Source of the DNA: Polyrhizophydium stewartii
Lineage: Eukaryota > Chytridiomycota > Chytridiomycetes > Rhizophydiales
Assembly (NCBI GenBank): GCA_027604665.1
Contig: JADGIZ010000632.1
Coordinates: 1 to 10,833 of the forward strand
Direction: 5' to 3'
DNA: 10,833 nt
Positions 1 to 7,313 of the stretch are shown here, in pieces. Made by a program: the position numbers and the translations under genes. The notes beneath the pieces were generated by a model. It saw nothing but the letters and a program-made list of their open reading frames with translations, was not told where the DNA came from and made no database searches. Numbering within the stretch: the first letter of the stretch is position 1; each line of letters begins with the position of its first letter.

Positions 1-260
1 TGTCATCTGGTGTGTGCATCGCTGCCCGATACTCAAAGGCATCGCCGATGCACCGGATCGATTGCTCGGATGCCCGCTCCGTCGTCGGCAACAGTCGGCT
101 GGTGTGCCGTTGCCGTGCTTGGCGCAGCCCCGACCAGCACGCCAGCAAGCGTCTGCTTCCGAGCAGGCGGCAGCAGGCTGCGAGATCAGTGTGACTGCAG
201 GCGGTTCATTCCATGATGCGCTTCGTTGCGGGGACGGGAAAGGGACAGCTCGCGGCGCAT
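1..260. other. Left-edge flank downstream of the alcohol dehydrogenase
   Basis: This stretch lies beyond the stop codon of the minus-strand dehydrogenase and would hold its 3' untranslated region. I see no convincing gene, tRNA or AATAAA signal here. Both strands carry open frames, as expected in GC-rich DNA, but none has a recognisable protein motif. A minus-strand frame that stays open from about position 205 to the left edge lacks an early ATG and I could not identify it. Confidence 0.5.
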
Positions 261-1280
261 TCACTCAAACACGACGACCGAGCGGAAGCGGACCTTGTTG
301 GTGATCATGCGGTCGTATGCCTCGCCAACCTTGTCGAACGGGAAGCGCTCGATCAGCGGCTTGATGCCAAACGCGCCGCAGAATTGTACGCATTCTTTGT
401 TCTGATGAGCTGCGCCGACGATCTCAAATGCAATGCGGATGCTCTTTGTCAGCAGCATGCCCGGGTCGATGGTGAGCTTGCGGTCGAGCAGCGCCACGAT
501 GACGACGACGCCGCGGAACGCCATGGCCGGCAGCAGCGCCTCGACGGCGTCTGCGAACGGCGCCGTGATGATGACGGCGTCGAGGCCGTTGCCGCCCGTG
601 GCCGCGTTGATCTGGTCGACGCCGGTGCCGGCGCCGGTGCTGACAAAGTGGTGAGCGCCGAGCGACAGCGCAAAGTCCTTCTTGGAGTCGGACGTGGACA
701 CGGCGACGGTGCGGAAGCCCATGTTGCGCGCCATGGAGATGCCGAGCGAGCCGAGGCCGCCGATGCCCTGGATGCCCACAAAGCTGCCCGGCTGCAGGCC
801 GTTGTCGCGCAGCGCGCCAAACACCGTGAGGCCGGCGCACAGCAGCGGCGCCGTCTCGGCGGGGTCCATGCCGTCGGGGATCTCGACCAGCGCGCTGGCG
901 TTGGCCAGCACATATTCGGACAGCCCGCCGTCGGTGTTGATGCCCGTGATGACGCCCGTGCTGCACTGGTGGCGGAGGCCCTTGATGCAGCTGGCGCACT
1001 CGCCGCAGCTGTTGCCGACCCAGCCGACGCCAAACACCTTGCCGACGGTGTTGAACGGCGCCTTGACGCCCGCGCCGACGGCGTGGACGGCGCCAATGAC
1101 CTCGTGGCCGGGCACGCGCGGATATGGCAGCCCCCACAGGTTGTCCTTGACCACGGCGTCGGTGTGGCAGATGCCGCACGCCTTTGTCTTGAGCACGACC
1201 TGGCCGGGGCCGGGCGTGGGGATGGGGCGGTCGACGAACTCGAACGGGCCGTGCGGCTTGGTGATGACGGCGGCCTTCAT
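261..1280 (-). CDS. Zinc-dependent medium-chain alcohol dehydrogenase, intronless, 339 aa
   Basis: Oxidises a primary alcohol or reduces an aldehyde with a nicotinamide cofactor; probably cytosolic, since no targeting peptide is visible. The GroES-like domain comes first, with catalytic zinc ligands C38 (in GICHTD), H59 (in PGHE) and C148, and structural zinc ligands C92, C95, C98 and C106. The Rossmann domain follows with GIGGLG at 172-177. Length fits the family (about 340-350). The frame is open 79 codons further upstream, but that part is low-quality Pro/Ser/Arg sequence; family proteins begin at MKAAV, so I chose the ATG at 1280. The end of the second Rossmann beta strand (residues 193-200) reads AVSTSDSK and lacks the acidic residue typical of NAD-specific members, so NADP(H) is possible. 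It is more like the YahK/cinnamyl-alcohol-dehydrogenase branch than yeast Adh1. Substrate unknown. Confidence 0.93.
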   Translation of the reverse strand: MKAAVITKPHGPFEFVDRPIPTPGPGQVVLKTKACGICHTDAVVKDNLWGLPYPRVPGHEVIGAVHAVGAGVKAPFNTVGKVFGVGWVGNSCGECASCIKGLRHQCSTGVITGINTDGGLSEYVLANASALVEIPDGMDPAETAPLLCAGLTVFGALRDNGLQPGSFVGIQGIGGLGSLGISMARNMGFRTVAVSTSDSKKDFALSLGAHHFVSTGAGTGVDQINAATGGNGLDAVIITAPFADAVEALLPAMAFRGVVVIVALLDRKLTIDPGMLLTKSIRIAFEIVGAAHQNKECVQFCGAFGIKPLIERFPFDKVGEAYDRMITNKVRFRSVVVFE

Positions 1281-1709
1281 GGTGCGTGCGGAGCTGGGCA
1301 AAGTGCGGAGCGAAGGCGAAAGAACCGAGTCAGTACTGGGGCAGGTGGATGGTCTCTGACCCGCGCGAGCGCAGAAGCCTCCTGGCGCAGCAGCTGACGG
1401 CCTACCGGGCTTGATGGAGGGAAGCTGATGTCGGTCGCCCGGTCGCTTTATGGTGCCACGCGCGGCCGAGACCCTGACGGACCATCCAAAGTCGCGTGAG
1501 GGAGGCGCGGCCCACATTGCCGATGAGCGGCTGCAACGAGGTGGGGGCCGATGTTCGATTCGATTCGAAGAGGGATTTATTAAGGAGCGAGGCGGCCGAG
1601 GTGGGGGCCGATGTGCTCCACCCCGTAGCGAAGATACTCACACGGAGCGGGCAAGCCGCGCATCCGACGCATGCGCACGCCGTGCTCCGCATTTCCGTGC
1701 TTTCCAGCC
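1281..1709. promoter_or_regulatory. Divergent promoter between the alcohol dehydrogenase and MAG1
   Basis: This is the longest gene-free stretch in the window that has genes on both sides (429 bases). It contains an exact 18-base direct repeat at 1537-1554 and 1597-1614, each holding GTGGGG. That hexamer fits the SYGGRG consensus of the Mig1/CreA glucose repressor. Three tandem TTCGA units at 1554-1568 run straight into AG. A TATA-like TTTATTAA lies at about 1576-1583, roughly 130 bases before the MAG1 start. The motif GCCGATG occurs three times (1519, 1547, 1607). Which gene the repeats serve is not determined by the sequence. Confidence 0.55.
1537..1614. repeat. Pair of 18-base direct repeats, 60 bases apart
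   Basis: CGAGGTGGGGGCCGATGT occurs at 1537-1554 and again, without mismatch, at 1597-1614. The period is exactly 60 bases. Flanking bases differ on both sides, so the match is limited to this block. Its position in a shared promoter suggests a binding site rather than a duplicated coding piece; that is inference. Confidence 0.85.
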
Positions 1710-2776
1710 ATGGTGGCGACACGCAGCCAAGCAAAGACGGCCGCGGCGAAGGTCGCCAGTGCGGTCAGGGCCGCGAGCGCGGTCAGGGCCGCGGCGCCTG
1801 GCAGGGCGGCCAAGGCCCCCGCGCCTGCCAGAGCAGCCAGAAACGCTGGGCCCGTCCAGCCCAAGCCGAGGCGCCCCGCACCCAAGGCGGCGGATAAACC
1901 TGCGGCGGCCACGGCGCCGGCTCCAGACATGATCCGAACCAGAGCCGAGTACGAGGCCGGGCTGGCGCATCTTGCTGCGTGCGACGACCGCATGGCGCAC
2001 ATCATCGCAAACTGCACCAAAACCATGTTCGACTTTGACTCGCCGGTGGCTCAAGTCGAGCCGTTCGAGGCGCTGTCGAGATCAATCATTTACCAGCAGC
2101 TCTCGGGCAAGGCCGCCAGCACCATCCTCGGGCGGTTCCTGGGTCTGTTCGACATCGCCACCGACCCGTCCTCGCCAGGAGCTGTACCGCGGCAAACTAC
2201 AGCCTCTGCGCCGACGTTCCCGACGCCGCAGCAGGTGCTTGCTCAGACCATGGAGCAGCTCCGCAGCGTGGGCCTCTCGGGCCGCAAGGCAGAGTATCTG
2301 CTCGGCTTGGCCGAGCTTTGCAAAGACGGCACGATCACTCGAGACAAGATAATGGGCTTAAGCGACGCAGATCTATCCAAGCTGCTTTGCAGCGTGCGAG
2401 GGATAGGGCAGTGGACAGGTGCGCTATTATGCTCGACTTTACCAACCTGCCCATTTCCTAATTGCGGCATCTAGTCGACATGTTCATGATGTTCCGACTA
2501 CGCCGCCCAAACGTGCTGCCTGTCGGCGATCTGGGCGTGCGGCGCGGAATGACGATCCATTTCACCAAGACCGGTGCCGTGGCGGCAAAAAAGAAGAACG
2601 AGCTGATCAGTGTGAGTGCAACGCGGCGTCTTGTCTGCGATCATCGAAAGTAACGCCCTTTTTCACAGATTGATGACATGATCCGACTCGCCGAGCCCTG
2701 GGTGCCTTACCGCACGCTGGGCTCGTTCATGATGTGGCAATTCCAGGATATGCAGATCCCTGAGCCCTCGAATTGA
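1710..2776 (+). CDS. MAG1: DNA-3-methyladenine glycosylase (AlkA/MAG1 type, HhH-GPD), 317 aa, three exons
   Basis: Excises alkylated purines to start base excision repair. Exons are 1710-2418, 2475-2611 and 2669-2776; introns of 56 bases (GTGCGC..TAG) and 57 bases (GTGAGT..CAG) keep the frame. The HhH-GPD superfamily core starts near residue 75: [13 protein letters not shown] at 124-136, helix-hairpin-helix [12 protein letters not shown] at 225-236, then [11 protein letters not shown] at 251-261 with catalytic Asp255, and WVPYRT at 293-298. Without the introns the protein would stop shortly after the hairpin. Residues 1-72 are Ala/Pro/Arg/Lys-rich and nearly devoid of acid, so disordered, and could serve as a nuclear or mitochondrial leader. 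I chose the ATG at 1710 (CCATGG context); an in-frame ATG at 1671 would add 13 residues. It converges on RRP3 with 44 bases between stops. Confidence 0.93.
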
Positions 2777-2820
2777 CGCCACAACAGCAAACGAAACAGC
2801 ATTGGGGACAATAATATGGT
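2777..2820. other. 44-base convergent spacer between MAG1 and RRP3 stops
   Basis: Both genes end here. With so little space the two 3' untranslated regions almost certainly overlap or extend into the opposite gene. An A/T-rich AATAAT sits near 2810 on the plus strand and could help 3' end formation of MAG1; no strong AATAAA is visible for either gene. Confidence 0.6.
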
Positions 2821-4746
2821 TCATTTCTTCCCTGCGGGCTTCTTTGACTTCTTCTTGGCGAGGTGCCTCGCCGCGCTTTCCTCGTCGTCCGCGTTGCGGG
2901 CATCCTCATCGCCACCTTCGCGGCGACGCTTTGAGCCCTTTTGCTTGTACTGCTCTTCCTTAAGCTGCATGTGCGCGAAACGAACGGCCTCAGAGACACG
3001 CTCCTGTAGGATCAGCACGGCAGATTTGTCGTGACCAAGCGGGTACTCTGGGAGCTTCTTTTGGATCGCATGCTCGATGCGTTGGTACCACTCGACGTCG
3101 TACCTGCGCAGCTGCGATTCAGCGACCTGCTGCCTCGAGGCGTTCGGTAGCAGCGGCACTTACTGCGTGACAAACGTGATTGACTTGCCCGAGCGGCCAG
3201 CACGTGCCGTGCGTCCGACGCGATGAATGTAGTCCTTGCTGCTTTGAGGAACGTCGTAATTGATGACCACGTCGACACCGGGGATGTCGAGGCCGCGGCT
3301 GGCAACGTCGGTCGCGATAAGAATATTGCGACCGCCACTCTTGAACTTGGCCAGCGCGCCAAGGCGCTTGGGTTGCGTCATTTGGCCATGCAAACAGACA
3401 GCCTCGAAGCCAAGATTGCGCAGCATCAGGGCGAGCTTTTGGGTGGACGCGCAGGTGAGCGTAAAGACAATGCATGACTGGCCAGCCATTTCGTTGAGCA
3501 AATAAGTAAGGTAGCACTCCTTTTGCTTGTAGGGGAAGAACAGGTAGTACTGCAGCAGGGTCTTGACGGTCGAGTACTTGGTCGCAACCTCGACCTTGAC
3601 GGGGTTGACAAGCGACGCGCGCTGCAGCTTCTCGACCTTGGACGTCATCGTCGCCGAAAACAGATAGGTGTTGCGCTCGCGAGGAATGACCTTGAGCACC
3701 TTTTCGATTTCGGCGCCAAAATCGAGATCAAGCAGGCGATCGGCTTCATCCATCACCTAAAAGCCCACAGTATATCGTCAGCATTGGTGCGCCTGCGACG
3801 GATTCTCAACCAAGCCGGCGAGGCTCGCGGTTGCGCACCAGGTACTTGAGGTTCTTGAGGTTGAAGCCCTTTGTGTTTTCCAGATGGTCAACAAGACGAC
3901 CAGGGGTGCAAATGACGATATGCGGCTTCTTGGAGAGCGCAATTGACTGCGACATCATGTCCATGCCGCCCACAATGACGGCGCAGCGCACGCCAATGAC
4001 AGAGCCGAGCGCCTCGAACTGCTCTGATATCTGAAATGCAAGCTCTCTATGGAGGCATGTGTGAGCGATCTGCTGCACAAAACTCCAGCAGATTGACCGG
4101 AACCTACCGAGTCGGTGCCATGACGCATGCGTACAGAGGCTGGGGGGCTGCAAAGAGCGACTGCAGGATCGGGAGCGCAAATGCTGCCGTTTTTCCCGAT
4201 CCAGTTTGTGCGAGGCCGATAATGTCTCGCCCTGAGAACCGGGTGTGCATTAGCGGCCCATCTGCGATGCAAAGTGAGAGGCTTGCGTGCGCCAACAAAC
4301 CAGACAGAGCGACCGGGATCGAAGCCGCCTGGATTTCGGTCGGCTTCTTGAATCCGAGCTTCTGGCATGCCTCGACGATTTCGGGGATGATGCCCTGGGA
4401 GCGGCGCAACACGGGCGAGCGAGTCAGCAAGGACGCCAGCAGAAAAAGTGGCTCGCGGCGTTACTGGCACGGCGCTGCACACCAGTGACTCGAATGTGAC
4501 GTCCTTGTCGACTGCGCCGCCGTCGGCCGCCTCTCCAACTTCCTCGGTGAGGTCCCTCTCAGACTGATGGTCCTCCAGGCTGGACTCGGACTCGGACTCG
4601 GGCTCGGACTCGGGTGCGGGTGCGGGTGCGGGTGCGGGCCTCGGGGCAGACTTGAATGCTTTTGCCTTGGTCGCAGCCTTGGCCGCATGCGCAGCCTTCC
4701 CAGCGAGAGGCGCCCTGGGCTTCTTTGCGAGCACGCCTGCCGTCAT
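2821..4746 (-). CDS. RRP3: ATP-dependent rRNA helicase RRP3 (DDX47 family), 521 aa, six exons
   Basis: Nucleolar DEAD-box helicase of the SSU processome, needed for early cleavages of pre-18S rRNA. Exons, in transcript order: 4483-4746, 4301-4394, 4108-4231, 3839-4046, 3164-3756, 2821-3103; the introns are 88, 69, 61, 82 and 60 bases. Residues 1-80 are Ala/Lys-rich, then an AP-repeat and an ES-repeat. Core motifs: Q-motif region F85 to Q110, AQTGSGKT 127-134, PTRELA 159-164, TPGR 208-211, DEAD 233-236, SAT 264-266, [10 protein letters not shown] 378-387, [11 protein letters not shown] 408-418. The family tail ITFVTQYDVE followed by a basic C-terminus separates it from DRS1 and DBP paralogues. 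Start chosen at the ATG at 4746; two in-frame upstream ATGs (4815, 4824) would add a Phe-rich hydrophobic leader. It lies in tandem behind LTV1. Confidence 0.95.
4232..4300 (-). other. RRP3 intron 2, 69 bases, in frame and without a stop
   Basis: The donor is GTTTGT, the acceptor TCTCAG and the likely branch site GCTAATG. Removing it joins IPVALS to GRDIIGL, exactly as in RRP3 relatives, so it is an intron. Its length is a multiple of three and it has no in-frame stop, so a retained copy would insert 23 residues just before the nucleotide-binding motif AQTGSGKT. Confidence 0.85.
4582..4635. repeat. Hexanucleotide tandem repeat in RRP3 exon 1
   Basis: Nine consecutive six-base units on the plus strand: GGACTC-type units (one is GGGCTC) followed by four GGGTGC units. 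On the coding minus strand they encode the alternating Ala-Pro and Glu-Ser/Pro dipeptides of the RRP3 N-terminal tail. Being a multiple of three, changes in copy number would preserve the frame. Confidence 0.85.
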
Positions 4747-4831
4747 TGTCGCCGGTCCCGCGGTCGCCGTCAAAAAGAAAAAAAAAAAAACGAAAAGAAA
4801 AAAGAATGCTTTCATATGAGCCATCAAAAAA
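4747..4831 (-). promoter_or_regulatory. 85-base LTV1-RRP3 spacer with a poly(dA:dT) tract
   Basis: This spacer must hold the LTV1 3' end and the RRP3 core promoter. Positions 4772-4804 are almost pure A on the plus strand, including 13 consecutive A at 4778-4790, which is a T-rich tract on the coding strand 26 bases before the RRP3 start. Such tracts exclude nucleosomes and are common in fungal ribosome-biogenesis promoters (family knowledge). No TATA element is visible. The RRP3 transcription start could also lie inside LTV1. Confidence 0.6.
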
Positions 4832-7058
4832 TCACACGCCGAGCGGGATCGATCTGCCCTGGCGATCGTTGGGCGCAAGGCGGGCCTGCCGAGACTTCTC
4901 CTGCTGGAAGGCGGACTTGGTCGACTTTTTGGACTCGCGGCTCTCGCGGCGCTCTGCCTTGACGAGCGCCTTGCGCTGCTTCTTCTCCTCCTTGGTCTCG
5001 GCCTTGTTTCTCGCCGCGCCTTTGTTCCCAGGCTCAACGTCTGCGCCGCGCGTTAGCGACGGTCACGACAGCACAGCAAGAGCCGCGGGTGCGGCACGCA
5101 CCTTCATCCCCAGAGCCATCAGCGCCAGCAGCGTCGTCTCCGCTGTCATCACCGTCGTCATCGTCGCCGGCGTCCTGCGCGCGACGCGACGGCACAACAA
5201 TGCTTGGCATGCCGTGCTTGCCCTTGAGTCGGATCTGCGGCGCACCGCGCGACACTTCCTGGATGAGTTTGGGGCGGTTGTAGATGTTCGAGTACGTCGA
5301 GACCATCGACTCAATGTCCCAAGTTTCGCGCCGCTTCTCCTCGGGCATGATAATGTCTGCGTCCCGTCGCGCCTGCTGCTCGCCATCTTCGTACACGACT
5401 TCCTCGCCATACTTTTGCTTCACGGCCTGAACGTCAATAGCGTCTCGCAAACCGTCGCGGAGCACCTCGAGGTTCTGGCGGGCCGGGATCACTGCGCGGC
5501 CATGCGCCACAACCTGCGTCGAGGCGAGAAAGTCGTCGAACATGGCGTTGAGCTGGCTTGCCCCCGCCGAGCCGTCGTCGAGGTCGATCCCGCGGCCCGA
5601 TGCAGCGCGCAGAGCGGCCATGGCATCAACAACGCCGACCACCTCGGGATCTTCGGGATCCAGCTCGCCAATCTCCTCATCCGAGTATTCGGCCAGGACC
5701 TTTTCAAATTGGTCGTCGAGGAGCGTGAGTTTCTCGTTGCGGAACATGGACGACGACGACATTGAAAATGATGTTGTCGCCGTGCGTGCGCCGCGGCTCG
5801 CAGCAGGCTTTCGAGCAGACTGCGAGCGCGGATCCTTTGGCGTCGCATCTGTGTCGTCTGATGCGTCCGACAGCGCATCTTGCTGCCGCGCAGCCTTGCC
5901 GTGGCGTTGGAACCGCTTGAACTCTTTCATCCACTCGGGTGCCCCTTGTGCATCCGCGTCCTCGTCAAAGTCGTCATAGCTTTCATCTTGATGCTGGTCA
6001 GCCTCCTCAACGAGCGCTTGGAACTTTTCTGGGACCTGCTCGGCATTGAGGGCCCCGAAAAAGTCGTCGTCGAGATCGTCCTCGACGTACTCGTCATCGT
6101 CCAAGGCGTGCAAAACCTCGCGCACGTCGTCGCCCAAATCGAGATCGAGGCCTGTTGCACTGCGTCAGCAAGCCCAACCGGACCAATGGGTTCGTCGCAA
6201 ATTGGTGCCCACCACCCGACGGAGCCGCGAGCCGGGCCAAGAGACCAACGTCCTCTTCTTGTTCAGAAGGCAAGACACCGGTTGGCAGTCCGATCGGCCC
6301 AGGGACAACAGGACCCTTGGAATCGGCTGCGGAATCATCCTGCGGCAATAGTCAGCACAAAGCTGATGGAAAAGCAAGCTGCTGCCACAGGAGCTCACCC
6401 GGAATTTGATTCCAGAGCTCCTTTCCGGCTTCTTGATGCTCTTTGCTTCGATAAAGCGCGCCGTAGGGTCCTCGCCCATTGGCTTGAGATGCTGCATGTA
6501 ATCATAGTTCTCCTGGTCGTCGAAGAAAATGCCGTAGAGTGAGGGGTCATTCTTGGCCTTTGTGTATCCGTCGTATGCCTTGAGGCGTGATCTTTCCCTG
6601 CTCTTCTGCCGCGCGCCTCCGTCTTTGGGGTCCTCGGTATCGTCGTCGTCGGCATCGTCCTCCGCATCGTCGTCGTCAGAATCGTCGTCGTCGACTTGGT
6701 CGTCATCAAACTCGTCGCTGCCGTCCAAGTCGCCAGCGTCGTCGCTGACATCGGCATCAATCGATTCTGCAAGGTCGGCAGGCAGCCTGCCGTCCTCAAA
6801 GAAGGCTCCGGCATCCAGGACGCCCTTGCCCTTCTGCACGATGCCGCCGAGGCCGAGGCTCGTCAGTGCACGAAACATGCGCACGTCTCAGCAGCCCGTG
6901 GCGCATGCACTTGCCCGCACAAGGTTGGCAGAGAGCGGGATTTGGCGCAGCACCAGCTTCGATGCGGTCTCGTCCGCCATGCGCGGGTCGCGCTGCGAGC
7001 GGTGGACGACCTGGAACTTGACGGCCTTCTTGGGGTCGATGAACTTCTTCTTGACCAT
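4832..7058 (-). CDS. LTV1: 40S ribosomal subunit assembly and export factor LTV1, 652 aa, five exons
   Basis: LTV1 binds the head of pre-40S particles (uS3/eS10 region in yeast) and leaves after casein-kinase-1 phosphorylation. Exons, in transcript order: 6921-7058, 6399-6833, 6213-6339, 5102-6151, 4832-5040; the introns are 87, 59, 61 and 61 bases. Family marks: FQVVHRSQRDP near residues 15-25, YGIFFDD 146-152, YDYMQHL 156-162, SFSMSSSS 361-368 followed by LTLLDDQF, ETWDIESMVSTYSNIYNRPK 509-528, and a Lys/Glu/Arg C-terminal helix in the last exon. Residues 73-115 form an Asp tract. It is longer than yeast LTV1 (about 460), mostly through acidic low-complexity inserts. The donor of intron 3 is ambiguous (GTGGGC at 6212 or GTGGTG at 6215, differing by one Gly); I prefer 6212 because every other donor has G at +5. 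The first intron rests mainly on splice signals. Confidence 0.93.
6646..6737 (-). repeat. Asp-codon trinucleotide tract in LTV1 exon 2
   Basis: The coding strand is dominated by GAC and GAT triplets (GTC/ATC on the plus strand), giving long runs of Asp with a few Ser, Ala and Glu between roughly residues 80 and 111. It is an imperfect, in-frame trinucleotide repeat lying before the conserved YGIFFDD motif. Acidic tracts are common in assembly factors that handle basic ribosomal proteins. Confidence 0.7.
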
Positions 7059-7309
7059 GATGATCGGCCTGCTTCGTCGCAGCCCGCAAGCGATTGAACG
7101 TTTGCATTAGAGGACCATGCGTCCGGTGTGGCAGGTCCGCCTGCAAGTCAGCCATCAAGTCGCTCGCCCGGCTGCCAGCCCACGGCAGGCTGGGCGGGGG
7201 GGGGGCGGGCAGCCGCCGCACCTGCTGTCGTTGTGCGGTGCTCGAAAAAAAAAAGTTGCACCCAAAGCCAACGCGTGAAATCGCGCATGACTTGCCTGAT
7301 TTTCCGGCC
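7059..7309. promoter_or_regulatory. Divergent promoter between LTV1 and mS41/FYV4
   Basis: The 251-base space drives two small-subunit ribosome genes in opposite directions. It holds a G-rich block at 7192-7209 (G3, C, G10, C, G3), able in principle to form a G-quadruplex, and ten A at 7245-7254. An 8-codon upstream frame, 7287-7313, overlaps the mS41 start. A further ATG lies at about 7116. No TATA box is visible. Confidence 0.6.
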
Positions 7310-7313
7310 ATGA
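7287..7313 (+). promoter_or_regulatory. Upstream ORF overlapping the mS41 start codon
   Basis: ATG at 7287 opens a frame of eight codons (MTCLIFRP) that ends with TGA at 7311-7313. The stop overlaps the mS41 ATG (7310-7312) as ATGA. Ribosomes that start here would terminate exactly at the main start, in another frame. It acts only if the transcript begins upstream of 7287, which the sequence cannot show. Confidence 0.5.

Noticed and set aside
2..205. Minus-strand frame open to the left edge, ending in residues resembling EYRAAMHTPDD
   Set aside because: It looks slightly protein-like near the edge but has no early ATG, no recognised family and no supporting splice pattern. It cannot be separated from a shadow frame within this window.
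213..1397. Long plus-strand open frame (394 codons) opposite the alcohol dehydrogenase
   Set aside because: It is antisense to a gene with complete catalytic and zinc motifs. It is full of Ala, Arg, Asp and Val with no motif, as expected when GC-rich codons are read from the other strand.
1281..1517. N-terminal extension of the alcohol dehydrogenase from the ATG at 1517
   Set aside because: The 79 extra residues have no conserved or targeting character, and the family begins at MKAAV. This sequence is better read as promoter and leader.
1450..2054. Overlapping Arg/Gly- and Ala-rich frames around the MAG1 5' end on both strands
   Set aside because: These are shadows of the low-complexity MAG1 leader; none has a family motif.
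3955..5037. A single minus-strand frame of 360 codons spanning the LTV1 end and RRP3 exons
   Set aside because: It merges the wrong frame of the LTV1 tail, the spacer and RRP3 exon 1, then reads through intron 1 out of frame. Splicing at 4482/4395 gives the conserved TFESLGIIPEI instead.
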